64,000 bases of DNA, from assembly GCF_030316845.1 (NCBI RefSeq), contig NZ_JASZYS010000016.1:62001-126000 (forward strand), written 5' to 3'. Both the position numbers and the translations under genes were made by a program. Source of the stretch: Variovorax davisae. Lineage in GTDB: Bacteria; Pseudomonadota; Gammaproteobacteria; Burkholderiales; Burkholderiaceae_C. Shown piece by piece: positions 39,216-48,714 of the stretch (positions within the stretch are counted from its first letter, which is position 1; each line of letters begins with the position of its first letter). Under the pieces are notes generated by a model. That model was not told the origin of the DNA. It ran no database searches and saw nothing but the letters and a program-made list of their open reading frames with translations.

Positions 39216-40453
39216 CGGACGACCCCCTGCACGCGGCCCGCGCGGCCGCCGAAGGGGCGGCCCGCCGGTCCTACGGCCGGCTGGTCGCCATCCTGTCGGC
39301 GCGCACCCGCGACATCGCGGCGTCGGAAGACGCGCTCGCCGATGCCTTCGCGCGGGCGCTCGAACGCTGGCCGGCGGACGGCGTGCCGGCGCAGCCGGAG
39401 GCCTGGCTGCTGCAGGTGGCGCGCAACCGCACGCTCGACGCCTGGCGCCACAGCCGGGTGCAGGACGAGGCCGCGCAGACCCTGCTGCTGCTGGCCGACG
39501 AGGTCGGCGACGATCCGGCCGCCGGCGGCGCGGTGCCCGACGAACGGCTGCGCCTGTTCTTCGTCTGCGCCCATCCGGCCATCGATGCCGCGGCCCGGGC
39601 GCCGCTGATGCTGCAGACCGTGCTCGGGCTCGACGCCGCCCGCATGGCGGGCGCCTTCCTCAGCGCGCCGGCGACGCTGGGCCAGCGCCTGGTGCGGGCC
39701 AAGGCGCGCATCCGGGCGGCCGGCATCCCCTTCGAATTCCCGCGCGCCCCTGACCTGCCGCAGCGCCTGCAGGACGTGCTCGACGGCATCTACGCGGCCT
39801 ACGGCACCGGCTGGGACGACGTCGACGGCGCCGACGCGTCGCAGCGCGGCCTCACGGCCGAGGCGGTCGAGCTGGGCCGCATCCTCTGCGGCCTGATGCC
39901 GGCCGAGGCCGAACCGCTGGGCCTGCTGGCCCTGATGCTGTTCTGCGAAAGTCGCGCCGCCGCCCGGCGCAGCGCCGGCGGCGACTACGTGCCGCTGGAC
40001 GCGCAGGACATCGCGCGCTGGAACCTGCCGCTGCGCGACCAGGCCGAGCAGGCGCTGCGGCAGGCCGCTGCCCTCGGCGCCTTCGGCCCTTACCAGATCG
40101 AGGCCGCGATCCAGTCGGCCCACTGCGCACGCCGCCTCGGTGCGCAGGTCCCTGCCGACGCCCTGGTGGCGCTCTACGACGGCCTGCTCGCCCTGCGCCC
40201 CAACACCGGCGCCCGGGTCAGCCGGGCCTGCGCGGTGGCCGAGGCCCGGGGTCCGGCCGCAGGCCTGCGCGAACTCGATGCCATGGCGGCCGCCGAGGTG
40301 GCGAGCTACCAGCCCTTCTGGGCCGCGCGCGCCCACCTGCTGGGCCGCGACGGCCAGGCCGCCGAGGCCCGCCTGGCCTATGCCCGTGCGGCCGGCCTGA
40401 GCGCCAGCCCCGCCGTGCGGGCCTGGCTGGCCGCCGCGTCGGAGCGGCTCTGA
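39212..40453 (+). CDS. ECF42-type RNA polymerase sigma factor with C-terminal extension
   Basis: A 413-residue extracytoplasmic-function sigma factor (SigJ-like). Sigma-2 (about 10-85; SEDALADAFARALERWP) and sigma-4 (about 110-175) are followed by a long helical TPR-like C-terminal domain with DYVPLDAQDIARWN and LYDGLL(A)L characteristic of the ECF42/DUF6596 class. No anti-sigma is present; the adjacent DGPF protein is the typical partner. The sigma-4 HTH region looks eroded compared with standard ECFs. Start is GTG 39212. Confidence 0.85.
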   Translation: MTDDPLHAARAAAEGAARRSYGRLVAILSARTRDIAASEDALADAFARALERWPADGVPAQPEAWLLQVARNRTLDAWRHSRVQDEAAQTLLLLADEVGDDPAAGGAVPDERLRLFFVCAHPAIDAAARAPLMLQTVLGLDAARMAGAFLSAPATLGQRLVRAKARIRAAGIPFEFPRAPDLPQRLQDVLDGIYAAYGTGWDDVDGADASQRGLTAEAVELGRILCGLMPAEAEPLGLLALMLFCESRAAARRSAGGDYVPLDAQDIARWNLPLRDQAEQALRQAAALGAFGPYQIEAAIQSAHCARRLGAQVPADALVALYDGLLALRPNTGARVSRACAVAEARGPAAGLRELDAMAAAEVASYQPFWAARAHLLGRDGQAAEARLAYARAAGLSASPAVRAWLAAASERL

Positions 40454-40490
40454 CCTCTTCCTGCCGGCGCATCGCGCAGAATGGGCTGCG

Positions 40491-43040
40491 ATGAAGGCCT
40501 TGCTGCTCACCTTCTCCTGGCAGGAGCTGCGCCACCACCCGTGGCGCAACGCGGCCGCGGTCGTCGCCGTGATGCTGGGCGTCGCGCTGGCCTTCTCGGT
40601 GCAGCTGATCAACGCCTCGGCGCTGGATGAATTCTCGAGCGCGGTGCGCTCGGTCAACGGCCAGCCCGATCTCGAGCTGCGGGCCGCCCAGGGCAGCTTC
40701 GACGAAGCCGTGCTGGCGCAGGTCGCGCGGCATCCGCAGGTGGTGCTGGCGAGCCCGGTGCTCGAACTGCCCAGCGTCGCCCGGGTCGGCGAACGGCGGC
40801 TGCCGCTGCGGGTCGTCGGCATCGACGCGCTGGCCCTGCCGACCATCGCACCGGCCTTGATGCCGAGGCCGGCCGACGGCGCCGACCGCTACGCGCTGCT
40901 CGCGCCCGGCCAGGTGTTCCTCAACGCCGCCGCGCGCAAGGCCATCGGCGACCAGGCCACGCAGCTGCAGCTGCGCGCCGGCACCCAATGGCACCCCCTG
41001 CAGATCGCCGGCCAGGTGGCGGCCGGCGGCCCTGCGCTGGCGGTGATGGACATCGGCGCCGCGCAGGACCTGTTCGGCCGCGGCGGCCAGCTCACGCGCA
41101 TCGACCTGCGGCTGGCGCCGGGCACCGGCCACGCGGACTTCATCCGCTCGCTGCAGCAGTCGCCGGGCTGGCCGGGCGGCATGCAGGTCGCCGAACCGGG
41201 CGATGCGGCCGAGCGGGTGAGCAACCTGTCGCGCGCCTACCGCGTCAACCTCACGGTGCTGGCCCTGGTGGCCCTGTTCACCGGCGCCTTCCTGGTGTTC
41301 TCGGTGCTGGCGCTCAGCGTCGCCAAGCGCGCGCAGCAGTTCGCCCTGCTCGGCGTGCTGGGCCTGACGCCAGGCGAGCGGCTGCGCCTGGTGCTGGCCG
41401 AATCGCTGGTGCTGGGGCTGATCGGCAGCGCGGCCGGCATCGCCCTCGGCACCGCCTTGGCCGAGCTGGCGCTCAAGCTGCTGGGCGGCGACCTGGGCGG
41501 CGGCTATTTCGACGGCGTGGCCCCGACCCTGCGCTGGAGCACGCCCGCCGCGCTGACCTACGGCGCGCTGGGCGTGCTGGCAGCGGGTGTCGGCGGCTGG
41601 TGGCCGGCACGCGCCGCCCAGGCGCTGCCTGAGGCGCAGACGCTCAAGGGCCTGGGCACCGCGGCGGCGGGCGGCGGCGCGCACCGCCTCGCGCTGCTGC
41701 TGATCGCCGCCGGCGGTGCGCTGGCCATGGCACCGGCGATCCACGGCATTCCGATCGCGGCCTATCTGTCGGTCGGCTTCCTGCTGGTCGGCGGCATCAC
41801 GGCGCTGCCGTGGCTGATCGCGGGCGTCTACGACCGCCTGGCGCCGCTGGCCGCCCATCGGCTGCTGCCGCTGCTGGCGATCGAGCGCGCCCGCCGCATG
41901 CGCGGCACCGCGGCGGTGGCGGTCAGCGGCGTGGTCGCCAGCCTGAGCCTGGCGGTGGCACTGACCGTGATGGTGGCGAGCTTCCGGGACTCGGTCACGC
42001 GCTGGCTCGACGTCGTGCTGCCGGCCGACCTGTACCTGCGCAGCGCCGCCGGTGCCGGCGGCGAGCCGGCCCTGTTCCCGCCCGCCTTCGTGCAGGCGCT
42101 GGCGCAGTTGCCCGGCGTGGCCCGCACCGGCACGCTGCGCACGCGGCCCCTGCTGATCGATCCGTCGCGGCCCGCGGTGACGCTGATCGCGCGCAGTCTC
42201 GACACCGACGTCGGGCGCTCGATGCCGCTGCTCGGCGCCGCCCTGCCGGTGCCCGCCGGGCAGACCGGCATCTACGTCAGCGAGGCGATGGTCGAGCTCT
42301 ACGGCGCCCGGCCCGGCGCCGCCTTTGAGCCGCTGGCGCGCGCCTGGAGTCCCGTGCCCGGCGGCCGGCCACCGGTCTTCTTCGTCGCCGGCATCTGGCG
42401 TGACTACGTGCGGCAATTCGGCGCCATCACCATGGACGCGCGCGACTTCGAGCGCCTCACCGGCGACGCCGGTGCCAGCGACGTCGCGCTGTGGCTGGCG
42501 CCCGGCGCGGCCGAGGGCCGGGTGCAGCAGGCGGTGCAGGCGCTGGCCGCCCGCGAGGCGGCGGCGGCCGAGCCGGTCGAGATCTCGTCGGTGGCCCAGA
42601 TCCGCGCCACCTCGCTGCGCATCTTCGACCGCAGCTTCGCCGTCACCTACTGGCTGCAGGCGGTCGCGATCGCGATCGGCCTGTTCGGCATCGCGGCCAG
42701 TTTCAGCGCCCAGGTGCTGGCGCGGCGCAAGGAGTTCGGGCTGCTCGTGCACCTGGGCTTCACGCGCGCCCAGGTGCTGGCGATCGTGGCCGGCGAAGGC
42801 GCGGCCTGGACCGCGATCGGTGCGGTCGCGGGGCTGCTGCTCGGGCTGGCGGTGTCGGTGGTGCTGGTGCACGTGGTCAACCCGCAGAGCTTCCACTGGA
42901 CCATGGACCTGCTCGTGCCGTGGCTGCGGCTGGGCGCGCTGTGCGCGGCGGTGGTCGCGGCCGGCACGGTCACGGCCTGGCTGGCCGGCCGCGCCGCCGC
43001 CGGGCGCGATGCGGTGCTGGCGGTCAAGGAGGACTGGTGA
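40491..43040 (+). CDS. FtsX-like ABC transporter permease (AttFG type)
   Basis: An 849-residue permease with two FtsX domains: N-terminal helix, a large periplasmic MacB-like region, then TM clusters near 255-380 and 715-835, plus four central helices (about 400-500). This is the fused, YbbP/AttFG-type layout that exports lipids or peptides with a MacB-class ATPase. CAGAAT lies 8 nt before the ATG. It overlaps the AttH-like gene (GTGA), and its ATPase is likely the gene at 37123. Confidence 0.9.
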   Translation: MKALLLTFSWQELRHHPWRNAAAVVAVMLGVALAFSVQLINASALDEFSSAVRSVNGQPDLELRAAQGSFDEAVLAQVARHPQVVLASPVLELPSVARVGERRLPLRVVGIDALALPTIAPALMPRPADGADRYALLAPGQVFLNAAARKAIGDQATQLQLRAGTQWHPLQIAGQVAAGGPALAVMDIGAAQDLFGRGGQLTRIDLRLAPGTGHADFIRSLQQSPGWPGGMQVAEPGDAAERVSNLSRAYRVNLTVLALVALFTGAFLVFSVLALSVAKRAQQFALLGVLGLTPGERLRLVLAESLVLGLIGSAAGIALGTALAELALKLLGGDLGGGYFDGVAPTLRWSTPAALTYGALGVLAAGVGGWWPARAAQALPEAQTLKGLGTAAAGGGAHRLALLLIAAGGALAMAPAIHGIPIAAYLSVGFLLVGGITALPWLIAGVYDRLAPLAAHRLLPLLAIERARRMRGTAAVAVSGVVASLSLAVALTVMVASFRDSVTRWLDVVLPADLYLRSAAGAGGEPALFPPAFVQALAQLPGVARTGTLRTRPLLIDPSRPAVTLIARSLDTDVGRSMPLLGAALPVPAGQTGIYVSEAMVELYGARPGAAFEPLARAWSPVPGGRPPVFFVAGIWRDYVRQFGAITMDARDFERLTGDAGASDVALWLAPGAAEGRVQQAVQALAAREAAAAEPVEISSVAQIRATSLRIFDRSFAVTYWLQAVAIAIGLFGIAASFSAQVLARRKEFGLLVHLGFTRAQVLAIVAGEGAAWTAIGAVAGLLLGLAVSVVLVHVVNPQSFHWTMDLLVPWLRLGALCAAVVAAGTVTAWLAGRAAAGRDAVLAVKEDW

Positions 43041-44116
43041 GCCGGCCCCCGATCGGTCCACACGGCGGCGTCGGATGGTCGCGCCGCGCCCTGCTGCTGT
43101 CGGCACTCGCGGCCCCCGCGGCCTGGGCGCTGCCGGCGCGCACGCTGCAGTTCCCGCGCGACTACGGCAGCCACCCCGATCTGCGCACCGAGTGGTGGTA
43201 CATCACCGGCCATGCCCGCGCCGGCGCGCGCGAGTTCGGCTTCCAGCTGACCTTCTTCCGCTCGCGGGTCGATGCGACGCAGGCCATGCGTTCCGCCTTC
43301 GCGGCGAAGCAATTGATCTTCGCCCATGCGGCCATCACCGATCTCGAGGGCCGCAAGCTGTGGCACGACCAGCGCATCGCGCGCGAAGGCTTCGGCATCG
43401 CCTCCGCGTCCGAAACCGATACCGAGCTGCGCCTGCGCGACTGGTCCTTGCAGCGTGACGGCGGCGGCTACGCGGCGCGGCTGCCGGCCACCGGCTTCGC
43501 GATCGACCTGCGCTTCGCGCCGACCCAGCCGCTGCTGCTGCAGGGCAGCGCCGGCTTGTCGCGCAAGGGCCCCGAACCCGAGCAGGCGAGCTACTACTAC
43601 AGCGAGCCGCAACTCGCGGCCACGGGCAGCCTGACGGTGCAGGGGAAGCGCTTCGACGTCCAGGGCCGCGCCTGGCTGGACCATGAATGGAGCGAGGCGC
43701 TGATGCACCCCGAGGCCACGGGCTGGGACTGGATCGGCATCAATCTGTTCGACGGCGGCGCGCTGACCGCGTTCCGCCTCCGGCGGCGCGACGGTTCGGC
43801 CCTCTGGCACGGCGGCTCGCTGCGCACGGCCGACGGGCGGCTGCAGGTGTTCGGGCCCGAGGCGCTGCGCTTCGAGCCCCTGCAGCGCTGGACCAGCCCG
43901 CGCACGCGCGCCGTGTACCCGACGCAATGGCGCGTCCACACGCCGGCCGGCGTCTTTACGGTGCGTGCGCTGCTCGACGACCAGGAGCTCGACGGCCAAG
44001 GCGCGACCGGCACGGTGTACTGGGAGGGGCTGAGCGAACTGCTCGATGCCGACGGCCAGCCGGTGGGGCGCGGCTACCTGGAGCTCACCGGCTATGCGCA
44101 GGCCCTGAAGCTCTGA
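43037..44116 (+). CDS. AttH/CrtC-like lipocalin-domain protein
   Basis: A 359-residue secreted or periplasmic protein with a double lipocalin fold as in CrtC hydratases and AttH-like proteins (NE1406 of Nitrosomonas). Tat-type signal (WSRRALLLSA) at the N-terminus, then FPRDYGSHPDLRTEWWYITG (about 36-55), and AWLDHEWSEALM near 213-224. In Att systems this protein works with the ABC pair. It is coupled to the permease by a GTGA overlap. No carotenoid genes are near, so a hydratase role is unlikely. Confidence 0.88.
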   Translation: MSRPPIGPHGGVGWSRRALLLSALAAPAAWALPARTLQFPRDYGSHPDLRTEWWYITGHARAGAREFGFQLTFFRSRVDATQAMRSAFAAKQLIFAHAAITDLEGRKLWHDQRIAREGFGIASASETDTELRLRDWSLQRDGGGYAARLPATGFAIDLRFAPTQPLLLQGSAGLSRKGPEPEQASYYYSEPQLAATGSLTVQGKRFDVQGRAWLDHEWSEALMHPEATGWDWIGINLFDGGALTAFRLRRRDGSALWHGGSLRTADGRLQVFGPEALRFEPLQRWTSPRTRAVYPTQWRVHTPAGVFTVRALLDDQELDGQGATGTVYWEGLSELLDADGQPVGRGYLELTGYAQALKL

Positions 44117-44139
44117 GTTGTCCGACTGCTGGAGCGGCC

Positions 44140-45150
44140 TCAAAGGTTCGCCTGCAGCGTCACCGAAGGCGACTCGCCGAAGCGCCGGCTGTAGGCCTGC
44201 GAGAAGCGGCCCAGGTGCACGAAGCCGCAGTCCAGCGCCACGGCCGAGACGCGCGTCGCCGCATCCGGACGCTGCAGGCGGCGGCGCGCGAGTTCGAGCC
44301 GCAGCTCCTTGAGATATTGCATCGGCGTGTGGTCGCGGCAGCGCTTGAAGGCGTCGAGCAGGGTGCGCACCGGCACGCCCGCGGCCTGCGCGATGTCGGC
44401 CAGGCACATCGCCTCTTCGACATGGCCCTGCATGTAGGCCTCGGCACGGCGCACGCAGCCGGAGGCGATGCCGCGCGCCGCAGGCGGCGCCGGCGCGGCA
44501 TGCCGCCCCTGGCCTTCGAGCAGCAGCAGCACCAGCAGCCGTTCGAGTTCCACCGCGATCAGCGGATGGCGCTGCGCCGTGGCCAGCAGGTGGGGCGAGG
44601 TGGCCAGCGCGCGCAGTTGCTCCAGCCAGGGCTGCAGCTCGGGGCGGCGCAGGTCGAGGCCTTCGTTGAAATGCACCTCGCCGCCTGCGTGGCGCTGCAC
44701 CATGGCGCGGTCCAGCCGCACCACGAACTGCTCGCAGTCGGCCGACAGCGCCGCGCTGAAATCGTGCCCGGGCGCGCAGACGATGCCGGCGTGCGTGCTG
44801 GCGGCGATCGCGCGGCCGTCGACCCGCGTCTCGGCCTGCCCGCGCAGGCAGAACATCAGCAGGTGGTAGTCGTCGATCGCATCGACTTCGAGCTGCACGG
44901 CCTCGCCGAAATCGATGGTGCCGAGCCCGATGCCGCCGACGCGGACGAAATCCATGTGCGAGCCCGCACCGCCATCGGCCGAGCCCCCGACGCGCCACAC
45001 CTCGTGCGGCTGCATGACGCGCGAGATGCGCTCGCGCGCCTCGTCGAGGTCGCGCGATTCGAACAACCGGTTCGATCGCAGCACGCTGGGCTCGAAGGCG
45101 CCCATCCGGTGCGCCGACGGGGCAGGAGCAGCGGCGGATGCGAAGGTCAT
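44140..45150 (-). CDS. AraC family transcriptional regulator
   Basis: A 336-residue AraC/XylS regulator. N-terminal ligand-binding cupin-like region (about 30-210) and C-terminal double HTH (about 230-330; LADIAQAAGVPVRTLLDAF and second HTH to VHLGRFSQAYSRRF). It is divergent from the dioxygenase genes across 159 bp, the position of andR next to andAcAdAb in Burkholderia, so it is the likely activator of the aromatic operon. Confidence 0.9.
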   Translation of the reverse strand: MTFASAAAPAPSAHRMGAFEPSVLRSNRLFESRDLDEARERISRVMQPHEVWRVGGSADGGAGSHMDFVRVGGIGLGTIDFGEAVQLEVDAIDDYHLLMFCLRGQAETRVDGRAIAASTHAGIVCAPGHDFSAALSADCEQFVVRLDRAMVQRHAGGEVHFNEGLDLRRPELQPWLEQLRALATSPHLLATAQRHPLIAVELERLLVLLLLEGQGRHAAPAPPAARGIASGCVRRAEAYMQGHVEEAMCLADIAQAAGVPVRTLLDAFKRCRDHTPMQYLKELRLELARRRLQRPDAATRVSAVALDCGFVHLGRFSQAYSRRFGESPSVTLQANL

Positions 45151-45309
45151 GAAGCGGTTTCAGCAAGAAGCGAGCCACGGCGTCGCATGCTTTTCGCGCG
45201 ATCCGGACAAGCCGCCGGCCAGCCTGCGCGAATCGGATAGCCGCCCGTCGACGGCTTCCGAAGAATGGACCGCACGCCGCCCAGCACGGCCGCCACCCGG
45301 AAGCCCCCC

Positions 45310-46596
45310 ATGAACCAGATCGTCGACATCAGCGCACTGCGCCCCTCGCCCGACCGGCTGCCAGCGGCCAGTTCGGTGCATTTCCCGCGCGCGGATGGTT
45401 CCCGCGTGCCCTACAAGGTCTTCAGCTCGCAGGAGGTCTACGAGCGCGAGCAGGAGCGCATCTTCCGCGGCCCGGTGTGGAACTTCGTCGCCCTCGAAGC
45501 CGAGATCCCGAACCCTGGCGACTACAAGAGCACTTTCGTCGGCGACACGCCGGTGGTCGTCACGCGCACCCCCGAGGGCACGCTGGCGGCCTGGGTCAAC
45601 CGCTGCGCGCACCGCGGTGCCACCGTCTGCCGGCATGCGCGCGGCAACGCCAGGTCGCACACCTGCGTCTACCACCAGTGGAGCTACGACGCCGCCGGCA
45701 ACCTGGAGGGCGTGCCCTTCCGGCGCGGCCAGAAGGACGTGGCCGGCATGCCGGCCGACTTCGACCCGAGGAACCACAGCCTGCGCCAGCTGCGCGTGGA
45801 CAGCTACAAGGGGCTGGTGTTCGCGAGCTTCAGCGACGACACGCCACCGCTGTTCGACTACATCGGCGCCGAGATGCGCCCCTGGGTCGACCGGATCTTC
45901 CACAAGCCGATCGTCTACCTGGGCTGCACGCGCCAGTACGCGCACTCGAACTGGAAGCTCTACTACGAGAACGTGAAGGACCCGTACCACGCGAGCATGC
46001 TGCACCTGTTCCACACGACCTTCAACATCTTCCGCGTCGGCATGCAAGCGCGCTCGCTGCCCGACGCGACGCACGGCCTGCACAGCATCATCACGGCGAC
46101 GAAGAAGGACGAGGGCGACACCGCCAGCGCCTACAAGCAGCAGACCATCCGCTCGATGGACGACGGCTTCCACCTCGAGGACGACTCGGTGCTGGGCTTC
46201 GTGAAGGAATTCGAAGAAGACTGCACGAACCACATCCAGACCATCTTCCCGCAGCTCGTGATCCAGCAGATCCACAACACCCTGGTGGCACGCCAGGTGC
46301 TGCCCAAGGGGCCGGACCAGTTCGAGCTGGTGTTCCATTTCTTCGGCTACGCCGACGACACGCCCGAACTGCGCGCGCTGCGCATCAAGCAGGCCAACCT
46401 GGTCGGCCCGGCCGGCTACATCTCGATGGAAGACACCGAGGCCACCGAGCTGGTGCAGCGCGGCACGGTGCGCGACGGCGAGACCACCTCGGTGATGGAC
46501 ATGGGCCTGGCCAAGCCGGACCAGGTCGACACCCTGATCACCGAGAGCCTGATCCGGAAGTTCTGGATGGGCTACCAGAAGCTCATGGGCTATTGA
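45310..46596 (+). CDS. andAc: aromatic-ring-hydroxylating dioxygenase alpha subunit, anthranilate-type
   Basis: Rieske dioxygenase large subunit, 428 residues. The [2Fe-2S] site is C99-x-H101 and C119-xx-H122, and the mononuclear iron is held by H227, H232 and D375 (about 45982-46434), with the bridging D224. The sequence is most like AndAc of three-component anthranilate 1,2-dioxygenases. Substrate could also be salicylate or another ortho-substituted benzoate. The gene order alpha-beta-ferredoxin matches andAcAdAb. Confidence 0.78.
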   Translation: MNQIVDISALRPSPDRLPAASSVHFPRADGSRVPYKVFSSQEVYEREQERIFRGPVWNFVALEAEIPNPGDYKSTFVGDTPVVVTRTPEGTLAAWVNRCAHRGATVCRHARGNARSHTCVYHQWSYDAAGNLEGVPFRRGQKDVAGMPADFDPRNHSLRQLRVDSYKGLVFASFSDDTPPLFDYIGAEMRPWVDRIFHKPIVYLGCTRQYAHSNWKLYYENVKDPYHASMLHLFHTTFNIFRVGMQARSLPDATHGLHSIITATKKDEGDTASAYKQQTIRSMDDGFHLEDDSVLGFVKEFEEDCTNHIQTIFPQLVIQQIHNTLVARQVLPKGPDQFELVFHFFGYADDTPELRALRIKQANLVGPAGYISMEDTEATELVQRGTVRDGETTSVMDMGLAKPDQVDTLITESLIRKFWMGYQKLMGY

Positions 46597-46608
46597 AGGC
46601 GGCACGCC

Positions 46609-47121
46609 ATGAACATGATGACCCGCGAACAACCCGCCCCCACTGCGATCGAATCGATCGTGCTGTGGTTCGAGATCCAGCAGTTGCAGGAGCGCTACTG
46701 CGCCGCCCTCGACAACGACCGCCTCGAGGAGTGGGCCGCGCTCTTCACCGAGGAGTGCCTGTACGAGATCGTGCCGAGGGAGAACGCCGACATGGGGCTG
46801 CCGATCGGCGTGATCCATTGCGACAACCAGCGCATGCTGCGCGACCGCGTGCTGTCGCTGCGCCATGCCAACATCTACGAGGAACATGCCTCGCGGCACA
46901 TGACCTCGGGCTTGCAGCTGACGCGCGTCGACGACGACACGGTCGATGCCGAATCGAGCTACGTGGTGGTGCAGACGCGCACCAATGGCGAGTCATTCGT
47001 CTACCAGGCCGGCCGCTACCTCGACCGCGTGGTGCGCACGCCCGAGGGCTGGCGCTACCAGAAGCGGCGCGCCATCTACGACACCTCGCGCGTGCAGACC
47101 CTGCTCGCGACGCCCATCTGA
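46609..47121 (+). CDS. andAd: aromatic-ring-hydroxylating dioxygenase beta subunit
   Basis: Small subunit of the dioxygenase, 170 residues, NTF2-like fold, structural. Starts 12 bp after the alpha stop. Segments QLQERYCAALDN, LFTEECLYEI and RYQKRRAIYDTSR are typical of the family. Likely forms an alpha3beta3 hexamer with the upstream product. Confidence 0.85.
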   Translation: MNMMTREQPAPTAIESIVLWFEIQQLQERYCAALDNDRLEEWAALFTEECLYEIVPRENADMGLPIGVIHCDNQRMLRDRVLSLRHANIYEEHASRHMTSGLQLTRVDDDTVDAESSYVVVQTRTNGESFVYQAGRYLDRVVRTPEGWRYQKRRAIYDTSRVQTLLATPI

Positions 47122-47143
47122 CACGCCGGACGACCACACCACC

Positions 47144-47488
47144 ATGACCCACACCTCCGCCACCGAGGCGCTCGCCTGGCACGACGTCGGCGAGCCCGAC
47201 GACTTTCCCGACGGCGCCGTCTGGCCCGTGATCGCGGCAGGCACGCCGATTGCTGTGTTCCGGCAGGGCGACGCGCTGCACGCCCTGCACGACCTCTGCA
47301 CGCACGGCAACGCGCGGCTGTCCGACGGCTTTGTCGAGAACGGCTGCATCGAATGCCCGCTGCACCAAGGCCTGTTCGACATCTGCAGCGGCGAGACGCG
47401 CGGCGGCCCGGTGACCGAAGCCGTGCGCAGCTTTCCGGTGCAGGTGCGCGCGGGCCGCGTCGAGGTCGGCGTCCCTGCCGCCGAATGA
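47144..47488 (+). CDS. andAb: Rieske ferredoxin component of the dioxygenase
   Basis: A 114-residue Rieske [2Fe-2S] ferredoxin with C52-x-H54 and C71-xx-H74 spaced by 16 residues. It passes electrons to the alpha subunit. The matching reductase (AndAa) is not in this window, so the electron donor must be encoded elsewhere. The ABC importer genes begin 28 bp later. Confidence 0.85.
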   Translation: MTHTSATEALAWHDVGEPDDFPDGAVWPVIAAGTPIAVFRQGDALHALHDLCTHGNARLSDGFVENGCIECPLHQGLFDICSGETRGGPVTEAVRSFPVQVRAGRVEVGVPAAE

Positions 47489-47516
47489 TCCTTCCACTTC
47501 ATCCACCCTCACTGCC

Positions 47517-48710
47517 ATGAACGCCACACTTCCGATGTCCTCCCTTCGTTGCTGCGCGATCGCTCTCGCGGCCTGGGCGCTCTGCGCCGATGCGCTGGCC
47601 GCCGAGCCGGTCAAGGTCGGGGTGGCGCTCGACATCTCGGGCCCCTTCGCGGCCGGCGGCGCCGAGGCGCGCGACGGCATCAACCTCGCGATCAAGCTGC
47701 TGGGCAGCAAGCTGGGCGGCCAGCCAGCGGAGTTCGTGCAGGCCGACACGGCCGGCAGCCCCGATCAGGCCAAGCAGGTGGTCGACCGCATGATCCAGCG
47801 CGACAAGATCGACTTCTTCACCGGCCCGACGCCCTCCAACGTCGCCCTCGCGGTGGGCCCGACGCTGTTCGCGGCCAAGGTGCCCTACATCACGAGCAAC
47901 CCGGGCCCGAGCCAGTACGCCGGCGCCCAGTGCAACCCCTACTTCTTCGGCTCGACCTACCAGAACGACACCTGGGACGAGGCGGCCGGCAAGTACGCCA
48001 GCGAGAAGGGCTTCAAGAGCGCCGTGCTGATCGCCCCGAACTACCCCGCCGGCCGCGACCACCTCACCGGCTTCAAGCGCCGCTTCAACGGCACGGTGGC
48101 GGGCGAGATCTACGGCAAGGTCGGCCAGCTCGACTACGCGGCCGAGCTCGCGCAGATGCGCGCCGCCAAGCCCGAGGCGGTGTTCTTCTTCCTGCCCGGC
48201 GCGATGGGCATCAACTTCATCAAGCAGTTCGTGGCCTCGGGGCTGTCGAAGGACATCACGCTGGTGACCACGCCGGCCTCCGCCGACGAGGACACCATCG
48301 CCGCCGTCGGCGAGCCGATGCTCGGCCTGTTCAGCACCTCGCAGTGGTCGCATGACCTGCCGAACGCGGCCAACGAGAAGTTCGTGGCCGAGTTCCGCAA
48401 GGCTTACAACCGCTATCCGACCTTCTATGCCGCGCAGGCCTACGACGCGATCATGGCGATCGACGCCGCGGTGCGCGACACCGGCGGCAAGGTGCAGGAC
48501 AAGCCGGCGGTGCTCAAGGCGCTGAAGGCGGCGAAGTTCGACTCCGTGCGCGGCCCCTTCAAGTACGGCAACAACAACTTCCCGGTCCAGGACTATTACC
48601 TGCGCGTGATCGGCAAGAACGCCGAAGGCAAGATCACCAACCGCACGCTCTCGACCCCGCTCAAGGGCTACCGCGACGCCTATGCCGACCAGTGCCCGCT
48701 GAAGTCCTGA
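47517..48710 (+). CDS. ABC transporter substrate-binding protein (LivK-like)
   Basis: A 397-residue periplasmic receptor with a signal peptide ending ALAAEP (about residue 29), then VKVGVALDISGPFA, the family start. First gene of a complete five-gene importer that directly follows the dioxygenase genes on the same strand, so the likely ligand is the aromatic acid the dioxygenase attacks rather than a branched-chain amino acid. Confidence 0.9.
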   Translation: MNATLPMSSLRCCAIALAAWALCADALAAEPVKVGVALDISGPFAAGGAEARDGINLAIKLLGSKLGGQPAEFVQADTAGSPDQAKQVVDRMIQRDKIDFFTGPTPSNVALAVGPTLFAAKVPYITSNPGPSQYAGAQCNPYFFGSTYQNDTWDEAAGKYASEKGFKSAVLIAPNYPAGRDHLTGFKRRFNGTVAGEIYGKVGQLDYAAELAQMRAAKPEAVFFFLPGAMGINFIKQFVASGLSKDITLVTTPASADEDTIAAVGEPMLGLFSTSQWSHDLPNAANEKFVAEFRKAYNRYPTFYAAQAYDAIMAIDAAVRDTGGKVQDKPAVLKALKAAKFDSVRGPFKYGNNNFPVQDYYLRVIGKNAEGKITNRTLSTPLKGYRDAYADQCPLKS

Positions 48711-48714
48711 ACGC

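Noticed and set aside
40218-45178. Very long minus-strand open frames opposite the permease and AttH-like genes
   Set aside because: Low-complexity Arg/Ala/Gly/Gln-rich translations antisense to genes with clear domains; typical of GC-rich DNA.
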